A stretch of 64,000 bases of DNA from Streptosporangium canum (lineage in GTDB: Bacteria > Actinomycetota > Actinomycetes > Streptosporangiales > Streptosporangiaceae): positions 1 through 64,000 of the forward strand of contig NZ_FOQY01000017.1 of assembly GCF_900113865.1 (NCBI RefSeq), given 5' to 3'. This document shows, in pieces, positions 54,508-64,000 of this stretch (positions are counted from its first letter, which is position 1; every line of letters starts with the position of its first letter). Both the position numbers and the translations under genes were made by a program. The notes beneath the pieces are model-generated. The model made no database searches, was not told the origin of the DNA, and saw only the letters and a program-made list of their open reading frames with translations.

Positions 54508-54526
54508 GAGCACCGCCCCCGCGCCC

Positions 54527-54597
54527 GTATGGCGAGCCGCCGCCCGCGGACACGGCCACCCGGCAGGGACCGGCCGGCGGACGGCGGCTCGCCGTAC
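54527..54597 (+). terminator. Long-loop hairpin after the GH13 gene
   Basis: A perfect 11-bp stem (54531-54541 with 54583-54593) encloses a 41-base loop, with three further paired bases outside. It begins about 20 bases after the stop. A terminator function is plausible, not certain. Confidence 0.4.
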
Positions 54598-54702
54598 GTC
54601 CAGGTGGGCGCTGGCTCGCCGCGTTCGGCGGAGGACTCGCGGCATCCGCCGGAGATCCGCCCGGCGGAAACCGGCTGACCCGCGAGGAACCGCCGACGCC
54701 CG

Positions 54703-55257
54703 CTACCCGGCGGTGAACCTGCGCAGGTAGCTGAGCTCGTACGGGTTCAACCGCCGGGGGCCGGCCCGCTCCACGTCGTAGGCGACCATCACCGAGCGGG
54801 CCCGTACGAAGATCTCCTCGCCGTCGCGGATCTCGTAGTCGAGGGTGAACCGCACCGGACGGATCTCCGTCACCCACGACTCCACCCGGACCGGGTCGGC
54901 GCGGAAGGTGAGAGGACGTCTGTAGTCGATCTCGTGCCGGGCGACGACGAGCCCCCGGAAGGGAGTCCCGCCCTCCCGGTGGAGGTCGATGTGGAACATC
55001 TCCAGGCGCGCGTCTTCGAGGTAGTCGAAGAACCGGACATTGTTGACATGGCCCAGCGAGTCGACATCGGCGAACCTGACGGCCCGGGGAAACACATGCC
55101 GGTGGGCACGGCTCACGTCGTCTGCCGCCCCCTGCCCGGACACGCCATCGCTCACCCTCTGCCCGGACACGCCATCGGGCGCCCCCTGCCCGGACACGCC
55201 TGAAGCGTTGACGTGCTCTCCAGTCCGAAGGCGGGGATTGTCATCCATGCCACTCAC
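54703..55257 (-). CDS. 4HBT-type acyl-CoA thioesterase
   Basis: A 184-residue protein. The hotdog fold spans about 50-184, with RFADVDSLGHVNNVRFFDYLEDAR (in part) carrying the Asp used in 4-hydroxybenzoyl-CoA thioesterases, then FTLDYEIRDGEEIFVRARSV. It hydrolyses an acyl-CoA of unknown chain. The first 49 residues are not part of the fold and contain three 9-residue repeats (SGQ-containing). The GTG at 55257 has GAGG upstream; the ATG at 55248 is an alternative. Confidence 0.86.
   Translation of the reverse strand: MSGMDDNPRLRTGEHVNASGVSGQGAPDGVSGQRVSDGVSGQGAADDVSRAHRHVFPRAVRFADVDSLGHVNNVRFFDYLEDARLEMFHIDLHREGGTPFRGLVVARHEIDYRRPLTFRADPVRVESWVTEIRPVRFTLDYEIRDGEEIFVRARSVMVAYDVERAGPRRLNPYELSYLRRFTAG
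55120..55200 (-). repeat. Three 27-bp in-frame repeats in the thioesterase N-terminus
   Basis: Three consecutive 27-base units encode residues 20-28, 29-37 and 38-46, each of the form GVSGQxxxD. They lie in a disordered extension ahead of the hotdog fold. Confidence 0.85.
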
Positions 55258-55403
55258 GCGACGCCTCGACGGCTTCCTTTTCTCATCGCTCCGCGCCCGC
55301 TTTCATCGCTCCGCGCTCGAGTGGCTCGGGCTCACCTGGTCTCCGCCCTCACCGCCGGTCCGGCGGCGAGCAGGTCGACGTCCCGGTCGCCGGCCACCGC
55401 GAG

Positions 55404-55441
55404 CCTGCGGTGCCCCGCCGTACACGGCAGGGCACCGCAGG
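55404..55441 (-). terminator. Intrinsic terminator of ettA
   Basis: A 12-bp outer stem (55404-55415 with 55430-55441) plus a 5-bp inner GCCGT/ACGGC stem, 17 bases past the stop on the minus strand. Confidence 0.85.
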
Positions 55442-55457
55442 CCGCTGACGGCCCGCG

Positions 55458-57122
<1,665 letters not shown>

Positions 57123-57129
57123 GCCTTCT

Positions 57130-57135
57130 AGCTTA
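57130..57135 (-). promoter_or_regulatory. Leaderless -10 element for ettA
   Basis: TAAGCT on the minus strand lies seven bases before the ATG at 57122. Confidence 0.55.
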
Positions 57136-57148
57136 GGGCCTGTCAGGC

Positions 57149-58447
57149 TTAGCTAGGGGCGGCCTCGGAACCGGGCCTGCGGGCCGGGGGCACCACGGTG
57201 GCGGGCAGGCAGATCCGGTCGCGGCCGAGCTCCTTGGCGCGGTAAAGGGCCAGGTCGGCAGCGGCGAGCAGCTCGATGAGATCATCGCCGTGCATGCTCA
57301 TGACCGCGACGCCCACCGAGATGGTCACGGTGATCATGTTGTCGTCCGCCGGGACCGCCATCCGCCCGATGCGGGAGCGCAGCCGCTCGGCGACCCTGCG
57401 GGCCTCGGTCACATCGGCCCGGGGCAGCAGGACGACGAACTCCTCCCCCCCGAATCTGCCCACCACGTCGTAGTCACGGAGCTGGCTGCGGATGGTGGCG
57501 GCCACTCCGACCAGGACCTGATCGCCGATCAGGTGGCCGTAGGTGTCGTTGACCCGCTTGAAATGGTCGATGTCGACGATCAGCAGGGCAAGCGTCTCAC
57601 CGGTGCGGCGCGCCCTGACGATCTCGGTGTCCGCCTCGCGCTGCCAGGCCGCGGCGTTGAGCAGGCCGGTCTTGGGGTCGGTCCGGGCCGCCGCCTGGAG
57701 CTGGGCGTGGAGCAGGCTGCGCTGGAGCAGGACCACCGGCGGCAGAGCCAGCACCAGCAGCGCCAGGTTCAGGCCGCAGGTGATGGCGACGAGGACTCCG
57801 AGACAGAGCTCGACCACGTCGAGCAGCAGGCTCTCCCGGTTCCACAGCACCTCCCTCCAGCGGCTGTCGGGGGCGGAGGTGTGCGCGGCGACGGCGATCA
57901 GCGCGGTGTTGACCACGGTGAACAGGACGGCACAGCCCACGGCGACGAGGATCGGCCCGCCGGCGCCCGCGGTCAGCGCGCTCAGGTCTCCGACGACGGC
58001 GTGGAACAGCACCGAGGCCGCGCATCCGGCCAGGCCGATCGCGGCCGAGCTGAAGACCCTCCGGTAGACGACGGTCTCGCGCACCCTTTTCTGCAGGAGG
58101 ATCTGGAGCGGAATGGGGGCGAGAAGCGCGTAGACGGGGGGCAGGAGCAGCGCGGCGGGCAACCACCAGGCGGAGAGCAGGTCACGGGAGACACCGGCGG
58201 GCATGCCGAGCCTGCGTGTCGCCTCGATGCAGACCGCGCCGCATGCCATCAACGCGGCGAAGGTGAGCAGGTCAGGCCAGCGGAGATCACTGGATACGGC
58301 GAAGAAGCCGATCGCGGCCAGATCCAGCACCACGATCCCGCAAAGGTAGACGACCAGCGCACGACGCTGCCCAAGCAAGGGCCACCGATTGGCCATGGCC
58401 GTCACGCCGCCGCGCGGTTTGACCGAGGTGTGAATGGGTGCCGCCAT
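57149..58447 (-). CDS. Membrane-bound diguanylate cyclase
   Basis: A 432-residue protein. About eight hydrophobic segments (residues about 30-250) precede a GGDEF domain (about 260-415), with DPKTGLLNAAAW and the catalytic GRFGGEEFVVLLPRA. Five residues before GGEEF is RDYD, matching the RxxD inhibitory site for c-di-GMP. It should make c-di-GMP from two GTP and be product-inhibited. c-di-GMP controls development in filamentous actinobacteria. The ATG has GAAGGGGG. It is downstream of ettA on the same strand. Confidence 0.93.
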   Translation of the reverse strand: MAAPIHTSVKPRGGVTAMANRWPLLGQRRALVVYLCGIVVLDLAAIGFFAVSSDLRWPDLLTFAALMACGAVCIEATRRLGMPAGVSRDLLSAWWLPAALLLPPVYALLAPIPLQILLQKRVRETVVYRRVFSSAAIGLAGCAASVLFHAVVGDLSALTAGAGGPILVAVGCAVLFTVVNTALIAVAAHTSAPDSRWREVLWNRESLLLDVVELCLGVLVAITCGLNLALLVLALPPVVLLQRSLLHAQLQAAARTDPKTGLLNAAAWQREADTEIVRARRTGETLALLIVDIDHFKRVNDTYGHLIGDQVLVGVAATIRSQLRDYDVVGRFGGEEFVVLLPRADVTEARRVAERLRSRIGRMAVPADDNMITVTISVGVAVMSMHGDDLIELLAAADLALYRAKELGRDRICLPATVVPPARRPGSEAAPS

Positions 58448-58880
58448 GTCGCCCCCTTCTCCGACTAACGATGTGTAACACGATAGTTGCGGAGTGTGCG
58501 GCGCGCGACAGTAACCGCTACCTTTGGCAGAGTGGGTCTCCCATCAGGTGATCCACAACTGGGAATCGCTCACTCAGCGAGCGGACCGTGTGGGAAAGGA
58601 GCAGCCATGCTGCGGGGCGTGACCTGGACCTAACAGGTGCTTCGGGCATCTGACACGGGCAAGACCATCGGCCGTTTTCTCGGCGCAACCGCCTCCTCTG
58701 GCGGGGCACCGACCGCGCTCGGCCGATGCCCCCTCCTCTTCCCCTCGGTCCTCTTTCGGATCCTTCTCCTCGGTCCTCTTCGGATCGCTCCCCGTCGGAG
58801 ACACACAGCCTGCCGCCGCTCGGCGCCCTGCGCCGTCGACGGCCCTCGTCGTCGGCGGCTCCTGCCGTCGGCGGCCTGTC
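58448..58880. other. Gap between the cyclase and ssb genes
   Basis: A 433-base gap. It contains AAAGGAG followed by an 8-codon ORF at 58607-58633 (MLRGVTWT), which could be a leader or noise. A longer frame from 58637 overlaps ssb and was rejected. The cyclase promoter should be near 58450-58520. No real gene is supported. Confidence 0.35.
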
Positions 58881-59576
58881 TCAGGCCGCCAGGCGCGCTT
58901 CCGCAGGCCATGGCGTCTCGTCCATGGACTCCTCGTCAGTCATGTCCGTCTCGCTGCCGATCATCTTCTCCTGCTCGGCCCCCGTCTCTCCTTCGGACAC
59001 GCCGTGATCTTCCGTGTTCACTCCTCCCCCGGCGGCGCCCTCCCGTGCCTGAGCGCTCTCCACTCCGGCCGTCTCCCCACCTCCCGCCCCGTTCTTCACC
59101 AGGCTCAGGCCACCGGAGGCCCCCGCCGCGGGGGCGGCGTCGCCCATGGCCCAGTCGTGGGTCTCCCGGTCGAGCTCGGTCCGCTCCTCGCGCCCCAGCG
59201 AGGGGGCCGCTCCCGCCCGCTGCGGCTTGCTGAAGCTTCCCAGTCCCCAGCGCAGGTCGTGCCCGAGCGAGTTGGCCTCCACCTCGGGCATGAAGCGGCG
59301 CTGGCCCTCATGGGTGAACTCGCGGATCCGCAGGCGCCCCTGAACGACGATCGGCTGGCCCGTCCGGACCGACTGGGCGACGTTGTCGGCCAGTCCGCGG
59401 AAACAGCGGACGCCGAAGTAGGTCGTCTCGCCGTTGCACCACTGCTGGTTCTCCCGGTCGAAGTATCGGCTCGTCGAGGCGACCTTGAGCGAGGTGACCC
59501 GCGAGCCGTCGGGGAAGGTGTGCTGGCGCGGTGGAGCCGCGACGTTGCCGGTCAGCGTGATGTAGATGTCGTTCAT
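58881..59576 (-). CDS. Single-stranded-DNA-binding protein paralogue
   Basis: A 231-residue protein with an OB fold in residues 1-110 (DIYITLTGNVAAPPRQHTF, WCNGETTYFGVRCFRGLADN and GQPIVVQGRLRIREF). The remaining 120 residues are acidic and disordered. The C-terminus lacks the DDDIPF-type tip of housekeeping SSB and ends ARLAA. In Streptomyces a second SSB (SsbB) acts in chromosome segregation at sporulation. This looks like its equivalent. It lies 138 bases from the first dynamin-like gene on the same strand. Confidence 0.86.
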   Translation of the reverse strand: MNDIYITLTGNVAAPPRQHTFPDGSRVTSLKVASTSRYFDRENQQWCNGETTYFGVRCFRGLADNVAQSVRTGQPIVVQGRLRIREFTHEGQRRFMPEVEANSLGHDLRWGLGSFSKPQRAGAAPSLGREERTELDRETHDWAMGDAAPAAGASGGLSLVKNGAGGGETAGVESAQAREGAAGGGVNTEDHGVSEGETGAEQEKMIGSETDMTDEESMDETPWPAEARLAA

Positions 59577-59713
59577 CGTGTCTCCCTTGAGAGCGGGCGG
59601 ACTGCCCGTGGCGTGGAAGACACGATGGCCCGTGCCACCTGTGGCACGGGCCGCCGAATCGCGATCTGTGGATTACCGCAAGCGTGTGATGAACCGCTGT
59701 GGACGGTGCGGGC

Positions 59714-61357
59714 TCAGCCCTGCACGCTCCGCATGGCGGAGTAGAACTCGTTGTATCTGGCCAGTTCGCGCTCCACCGGCTCGATCACCATGCTCCCGGC
59801 GACCCCGCCGACCCTGCGGCGCATCTCCCGTTCGAGCCGGTCGCGCTCGCTGCCCGCACCGAGTGTGACGAAGTTACGGCTGGCCACGGCGGTGAGCAGG
59901 CCGAGCCCCAGGACCGAGAGCGTCATCAGCCCGACCCACGGCAGCGAGGCCGCCTCACCGAACACCGCCAGGCCCGCCGGCAGCTGCCCGGCGCCGAACA
60001 CCCCGTAGGCGAGAGCCGTACCGAACCAGGCGAGCCCCGCCACGAACAGCAGAACCAGCAGGTACTGCCAGATGAGAAGCAGCCGCCACCAGCCGGGAAC
60101 CCGGTCCAGGCGCGGCGCGACCTCCGACAGCTCCTCGGAGAGCACCTGGGGCAGCTGGGCCGAGCGGGAGCGTGCGGCGTCCCTGATCCCGTTGCGCCAG
60201 GCCTCGTGCATGCCGGAGGTCAGCCCGTCGGCGAGGGCCTGCACCGCGTTGTCCACCTCGGCCGGCTGCGCGCTGACCGAACCGCCGGTGAGACCTCGGA
60301 TCTCGTCCTTGAGGTCGCCCAGGCGCAGGCTGTTCAGCGGGTCGGGCCGGAGCTTGGCGGCCCATCGGGTGTACGGCCAGCCGACCCACTCCATGGACCG
60401 CACGCCGTACACGTTCTCCATCGCCTCACCGACCGCGGGCACGCCGACCGCGTCGCAGAGCGCATCGGTCAGGCCGATCCGGCGGGCGTCGTCGATGGCG
60501 GCGGAGGCGGCCGGGATCCCGTCCGCGGGCATGATCTTCGCCAGGCGGAGCGTCAGCCGGTCGAGGTCGGCCTCCAGGCGCTGGACCGCCGCCCTGCGCC
60601 CGGCCACGGTCTCGGCGAGGACCGCTCGGAGGCCGTCCACCCCCTTGCCGGTGATCGCGGAGGTGGTGACGATCACGGGCTTCTCGACGCCCTCGCGGCG
60701 GAGCAGGTCCTCCAGGTCGGCGACGCACTCGGCGAGCTCCTCCGGGTCCAGCCGGTCGACCTGGTTGAGCACGAAGATCGTCACCGCGTCGTGCCCGGCC
60801 AGCTCGGTCACGTAGCGGCGGTGCGTGGAGGCGTCGGCGTACTTCTGCGGGTCGAGCACCCACACGACGAGGTCGGCGATCTGGATCAGCCGGTCGGCCT
60901 CGGTGTCGGTGAGCGCCCGGATGGAGTCGTGGTCGGGCAGGTCGAGCAGGATGAGCCCGTGGAGCCGGCTCTCGCCCTTGTCCAGGGCGCTCGCCCTGGC
61001 GAAGCGGTGCCGCCACTGGATCTGCAGCCAGTCGAGCAGCGGGCCCGCGCCGTCCAGGCCCCAGACGCAGGCGTGGGTGCGCGCCGTGGTCGGCCGGCGG
61101 ACCCCGGTCGGCGACAGTTCTAGTCCGGAGACCGAGTTGAACAGGGTGGACTTGCCGCTTCCGGTGCCCCCGGCAAGAGCGACCACGGTGTGGTCGGGGG
61201 AGAGCTTGAGCCTGTCACCGGCCCGCAGCAGCAGTTGCCCCGACTCGGCCAGGAGCTTGGGGTCGACTCTGCCCGGCCCCAGTTCCACGACCCGGGCCAG
61301 CGCGGCGAGCCGGCTGCCAAGCCCCTGGCGCGTCTGGGTGGTGCCAACAGTGGTCAT
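59714..61357 (-). CDS. Dynamin-like/YfjP-type GTPase with C-terminal membrane segments
   Basis: A 547-residue GTPase. The P-loop is GGTGSGKST (63-71), a switch Thr lies in GVRRPTTARTH, the DxxG-type LLDLPDHD follows, and NQVDRLD is the base-specificity motif. Helical stalk sequence follows, with two hydrophobic segments (about 435-460 and 480-505). The tandem arrangement with the next gene and the ssb paralogue resembles DynA/DynB and SsbB of Streptomyces, which stabilise sporulation septa (recalled, not verified). No obvious SD precedes the ATG. Confidence 0.83.
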   Translation of the reverse strand: MTTVGTTQTRQGLGSRLAALARVVELGPGRVDPKLLAESGQLLLRAGDRLKLSPDHTVVALAGGTGSGKSTLFNSVSGLELSPTGVRRPTTARTHACVWGLDGAGPLLDWLQIQWRHRFARASALDKGESRLHGLILLDLPDHDSIRALTDTEADRLIQIADLVVWVLDPQKYADASTHRRYVTELAGHDAVTIFVLNQVDRLDPEELAECVADLEDLLRREGVEKPVIVTTSAITGKGVDGLRAVLAETVAGRRAAVQRLEADLDRLTLRLAKIMPADGIPAASAAIDDARRIGLTDALCDAVGVPAVGEAMENVYGVRSMEWVGWPYTRWAAKLRPDPLNSLRLGDLKDEIRGLTGGSVSAQPAEVDNAVQALADGLTSGMHEAWRNGIRDAARSRSAQLPQVLSEELSEVAPRLDRVPGWWRLLLIWQYLLVLLFVAGLAWFGTALAYGVFGAGQLPAGLAVFGEAASLPWVGLMTLSVLGLGLLTAVASRNFVTLGAGSERDRLEREMRRRVGGVAGSMVIEPVERELARYNEFYSAMRSVQG

Positions 61358-61437
61358 GCTCGCTTACCGTTCCTCGTTCGCTGCGTGGACCGCTCGTCTC
61401 CCACGGGCCATCGTGCCGGAGGCACGCTCGGGAAACA

Positions 61438-61576
61438 CTCCGCTCACCACGTCGGGTCCGCTTCCCGCCATCGACCGCTCACCACTCCTCGTTCACTCCG
61501 CGGACCACTCGTCCCTCATGATCCGCTCCGCTCACCATGTCGGGTCCGCTCCCCGCCGTCGACCGCTCACCACTCC
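61438..61576. repeat. Intergenic duplication between the two dynamin-like genes
   Basis: A 51-base segment (61438-61488) recurs at 61526-61576 with three differences. The preceding block around 61373-61405 recurs near 61487-61519 with several mismatches, so the units are arranged A-B-A-B. Copy one also contains a CGTGCC/GGCACG hairpin (61412-61426) between A and B. The gap holds no ORF. Confidence 0.7.
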
Positions 61577-61587
61577 CGGCCGGTCCC

Positions 61588-64000
61588 TCATCGGGCGACC
61601 TCAAGGTTGTAGGTCGCCTGGTGGAGACGGGTGGCAGCGGATTCGTCGGGAATGCCCGCACCATCGAGAGCTTGGACGTAGCGGGACATCTCATCGTCGA
61701 ACAGCATGCCGATCCGGGCACGCAGATCGCTGCGGGCCTTGGCGCCGATGGTGCGCAGCGACTCCGCGCCGAGGAGCGCGTGCACCAGCCGTTGCGGCAG
61801 CGCGCCGGTGAAGGCGCTCTCGGCCTCGGCGGAGCCGTCGCCGAGCAGCCCGACCGCGAAGATCAGCGACAGGGATTCGACGTCGAAGGAGACCAGCCTG
61901 GCGACCGCCCGCTTGGTCACGCCCTCGGTGCGGATCAGCTCGATGATGTGCTCCTGCCAGGCGGCGACGGTCCGGCCGGTCCTGCGCAGGAGCTCGTCGG
62001 AGGCGTGGCCGAGACCCGGGGTGGCGGCCAGGGTCTCGCCGGCACCGGGACGGTGCAGCCAGCGCGAGACGGCCTCCTCGGCCGCCCGCTGTGCCGCGGA
62101 GACGATGACGGACTCCACTCCGGCCCGGAGCGCGGACTTCAGCGCGCTGAGTCGCTCGGGGGCCTGATGGCTCGCCTTCCCCGCGAACCGGCCCGGCTTG
62201 CGCAGGTGCAGGGTCCTCATGAGGTCGCCGGAGCCCGCGAAGTCCTGCCACCGTGCGAGCACCTCGCCGCGTAGCAGCGAGCCGTCCCTGGTCGCCTCCT
62301 CGATCTCGGCCATCGCGCCCGCGTAGGCGGCGTCCACGTCGCCGCGGAGGTCGCGCCTGAAGACCACCTGGGCCTCCAGCTGCCTGGCCAGGGCCGGGAT
62401 GCGGGTCCGGAAGCTGTCCAGCACTCCGGACAGGGTCGCCTGTACGGCCTGCGCCCGGCGCTGGTCGTCGACCGACAGCTCGGTCAGCCAGAGCCGGAGC
62501 TCGGTGACCTCGTGGTCGGCGAGCATGCCGTCGGTGACCTTGCTCTCGTTGATGACGAAGCGGTCGACCTCGCCGAGGCCGTACTCGGCGAGCATCCTGA
62601 AGAAGTGCTTGGTGACCACCTCGCGGGACTTGGGCGGCACCCGGGAGAGCACGATGGCCAGCCGCGCTCCGCGCTCCTTGGCCAGCCGGAGCAGCCGCCA
62701 TGCGGGGGCGTCCGCGTAGCGGGCGGCTGTGGTGACGAAGATCCACAGGTCGGCCGTGTCGAGCATCCGGTGGGCGATCTCGTGGTGCTCCTCGACGACC
62801 GAGTCGATGTCGGGGGTGTCGAGCAGGGCCACGCCCGGCGGGAGGCGTTCGGTGGAGACGAGCACGAGGCTGCCCGGGGCCGCCTTGGGATCGGGTGTCT
62901 CCCGCCGCCGCAAGCTGCCGAGCAGGCCGCCCTCGGCGAACCACTCGCGGTCGTCCGGGTGACAGGCGAGGACCGGCGTGCCGGTGGTGGGGCGGCGCAC
63001 TCCGGTGGCGCTGACCTTGGCGTTGGCCAGAGTGTTGAGGAGCGTGGACTTGCCCGCGCCGGTGGAGCCCGCGACCACGACGAGCGCCGGCGCGGTGCTC
63101 ATGTGGACCCGCGGGATCACGTAGTCGTCGAGCTGGGCCAGGATCTCGCTCTGGGTCCGCCTGGCCTCCTCGGCGCCGGGGAGGTCCAGGCCGAAGCTGA
63201 GATCGGTGACGCTGCGGCGGAGGATGGTGAGCGCGTTGGTCAGGGCCTCGGAGACGGCGTCCGGCAGCGCCATCTCCCGCACCCGGTCACCCTGCGGCTC
63301 CTCGGCCGCGTGAACGTCATCCTCGTCGCTGTCGGCGGACTCGGCGGACTCGATGGAGTCGACAGGCTCGGCGGGATCGTCATAGTCGGCGGGATCGGCG
63401 ATGACGGCACCGTACGGCGTCGCGCGCAAGCCCGCTTCGGCTTCGGCTTCGGCTTCGGCTTCGGCTTCGGCTTCGGCTTCGGGGAATCCTGTCACGGGGA
63501 GGTCGTCCCCGGCCTCCGCATGAACAGGAGGGACGTCACGGTCGGCGCGGAAGGGGACAGGGATGTCGTCCGGAGACGAGCCGGCAGAGCTTCCGGCACC
63601 GGTGACAGCAGAGCCTGCGGCACCGGTGACGGCGGTGCTTCCGGCACCCGTGGCGGCGGACGCCTGTCCGCCGTCCTGCCGGAGGCGGGGGGCCTCGGCG
63701 TCCACGTGGAAATCAGTGAAGACGGCCCCCGGAGACGGGACGCCGGTCGTCTGAGGTCCGGTCGGGCCGCCGGCCGGAGGAGAGTCTGTGGCGTCCCCCT
63801 CGCGGGAGTCCGTGGTGTCCCGCTCCGCGCGCGGAGCGGGTGCTCCGCCGGTCAGGGACGCGATGGTGGCCTCGGCGGCGGCCGCCGCAGCACGGAACGC
63901 GGCGAAAGCATCCTCCTGCGCCGGAGCAACCGCCCCCTCCGGCCCATGAGAACCGGCACCGCCCACGGCCGGACCGTCGCCCCCACGAGAAGGACCGGCC
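61588..64000 (-). CDS. Dynamin-like GTPase, 5' end beyond the window
   Basis: The minus-strand frame is open past the window edge, so at least 804 residues. After about 250 residues of low-complexity, acidic sequence comes a GTPase domain: VVVAGSTGAGKST (P-loop), GVRRPTTGTP, LLDTPDIDS (DxxG type) and FVINESKVTD in the base-binding position. A helical C-terminal half has SLSLIFAVGLLGDGS as a likely membrane touch. The possible GTG at 63966 lacks a clear RBS. With the downstream GTPase it probably forms a complex. Confidence 0.82.
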   Translation of the reverse strand, partial: AGPSRGGDGPAVGGAGSHGPEGAVAPAQEDAFAAFRAAAAAAEATIASLTGGAPAPRAERDTTDSREGDATDSPPAGGPTGPQTTGVPSPGAVFTDFHVDAEAPRLRQDGGQASAATGAGSTAVTGAAGSAVTGAGSSAGSSPDDIPVPFRADRDVPPVHAEAGDDLPVTGFPEAEAEAEAEAEAEAEAGLRATPYGAVIADPADYDDPAEPVDSIESAESADSDEDDVHAAEEPQGDRVREMALPDAVSEALTNALTILRRSVTDLSFGLDLPGAEEARRTQSEILAQLDDYVIPRVHMSTAPALVVVAGSTGAGKSTLLNTLANAKVSATGVRRPTTGTPVLACHPDDREWFAEGGLLGSLRRRETPDPKAAPGSLVLVSTERLPPGVALLDTPDIDSVVEEHHEIAHRMLDTADLWIFVTTAARYADAPAWRLLRLAKERGARLAIVLSRVPPKSREVVTKHFFRMLAEYGLGEVDRFVINESKVTDGMLADHEVTELRLWLTELSVDDQRRAQAVQATLSGVLDSFRTRIPALARQLEAQVVFRRDLRGDVDAAYAGAMAEIEEATRDGSLLRGEVLARWQDFAGSGDLMRTLHLRKPGRFAGKASHQAPERLSALKSALRAGVESVIVSAAQRAAEEAVSRWLHRPGAGETLAATPGLGHASDELLRRTGRTVAAWQEHIIELIRTEGVTKRAVARLVSFDVESLSLIFAVGLLGDGSAEAESAFTGALPQRLVHALLGAESLRTIGAKARSDLRARIGMLFDDEMSRYVQALDGAGIPDESAATRLHQATYNLEVAR
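63434..63481 (-). repeat. Hexanucleotide repeat coding for (Glu-Ala)8
   Basis: Eight copies of GAAGCC on the minus strand lie inside the N-terminal disordered region of the GTPase. The exact boundary is uncertain by a few bases. Confidence 0.8.

Noticed and set aside
58637-59233. Plus-strand ORF starting GTG in the cyclase-ssb gap
   Set aside because: It overlaps ssb antisense and its protein is low-complexity.

Overview
The window is high-GC, with dense genes that frequently start at GTG or TTG and often overlap by four bases. It looks like a chromosomal segment of a filamentous actinobacterium, most likely the Streptosporangiaceae/Streptosporangiales (inference). Pointers are a mycothiol-type DinB enzyme, an Rv2466c-like nitroreductase, the tiny ribosomal protein bL37, a c-di-AMP (ydaO) riboswitch ahead of a secreted cell-wall protein, SpoIIE-type phosphatases, an XRE regulator with a long C-terminal region, and a pair of dynamin-like GTPases beside an SSB paralogue. 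I found no rRNA, CRISPR array, insertion sequence or prophage.

Layout. 1-600: divergent tRNA-Pro(TGG) and tRNA-Gly(TCC), each with a hairpin terminator. 700-12350: a methyltransferase, a flavin oxidoreductase coupled to a GAF-SpoIIE-ATPase signalling protein, an AI-2E-type permease, a TIGR03086-like protein convergent with bL37, an HD protein, a DeoR regulator coupled to galT, and the riboswitch with its secreted coiled-coil protein. 12300-21000: MarR, site-2 protease, an atypical response regulator, a membrane SpoIIE phosphatase, an Eis-type acetyltransferase, a 58-residue protein, rpiB, def and an aldehyde dehydrogenase. 21000-33500: the nitroreductase homologue, aminopeptidase N, an unrecognised Cys-rich protein, a three-gene set ending in a Pycsar-effector-like membrane protein, amidase, NERD protein, ilvD, a WYL protein and a serine hydrolase lipoprotein. 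33500-44200: FmdB, GNAT, HNH endonuclease with a structured leader, prolyl oligopeptidase, an AraC regulator followed by a VOC protein, purU, a PiT phosphate transporter coupled to a DUF47 protein, a secreted phosphodiesterase-like protein and a NUDIX hydrolase.

44200-51500 is the most accessory-looking part. It holds the remnant of an MmyB-type regulator, a compact multi-hairpin element, a two-domain DUF2267 protein, and a 24-codon peptide gene whose stop overlaps the start of a 666-residue TPR protein. It also holds an XRE regulator coupled to a GNAT gene and a divergent 94-residue protein. The peptide plus TPR pair is my best candidate for an undescribed system. 51500-64000: an MscS channel, truncated haemoglobin, GH13 enzyme, thioesterase, EttA, a diguanylate cyclase, the SSB paralogue and the two dynamin-like GTPases, the last of which runs off the window.

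At least thirteen genes have a TANNNT hexamer exactly 6-7 bases before the start codon and no Shine-Dalgarno, which is the signature of leaderless transcription. This pattern was used to choose several starts. Recurrent themes are nucleotide second messengers (a c-di-AMP riboswitch, a GGEEF cyclase, a Pycsar-like effector), phosphate handling (PiT, DUF47 and phosphodiesterase) and sporulation-type signalling and division.
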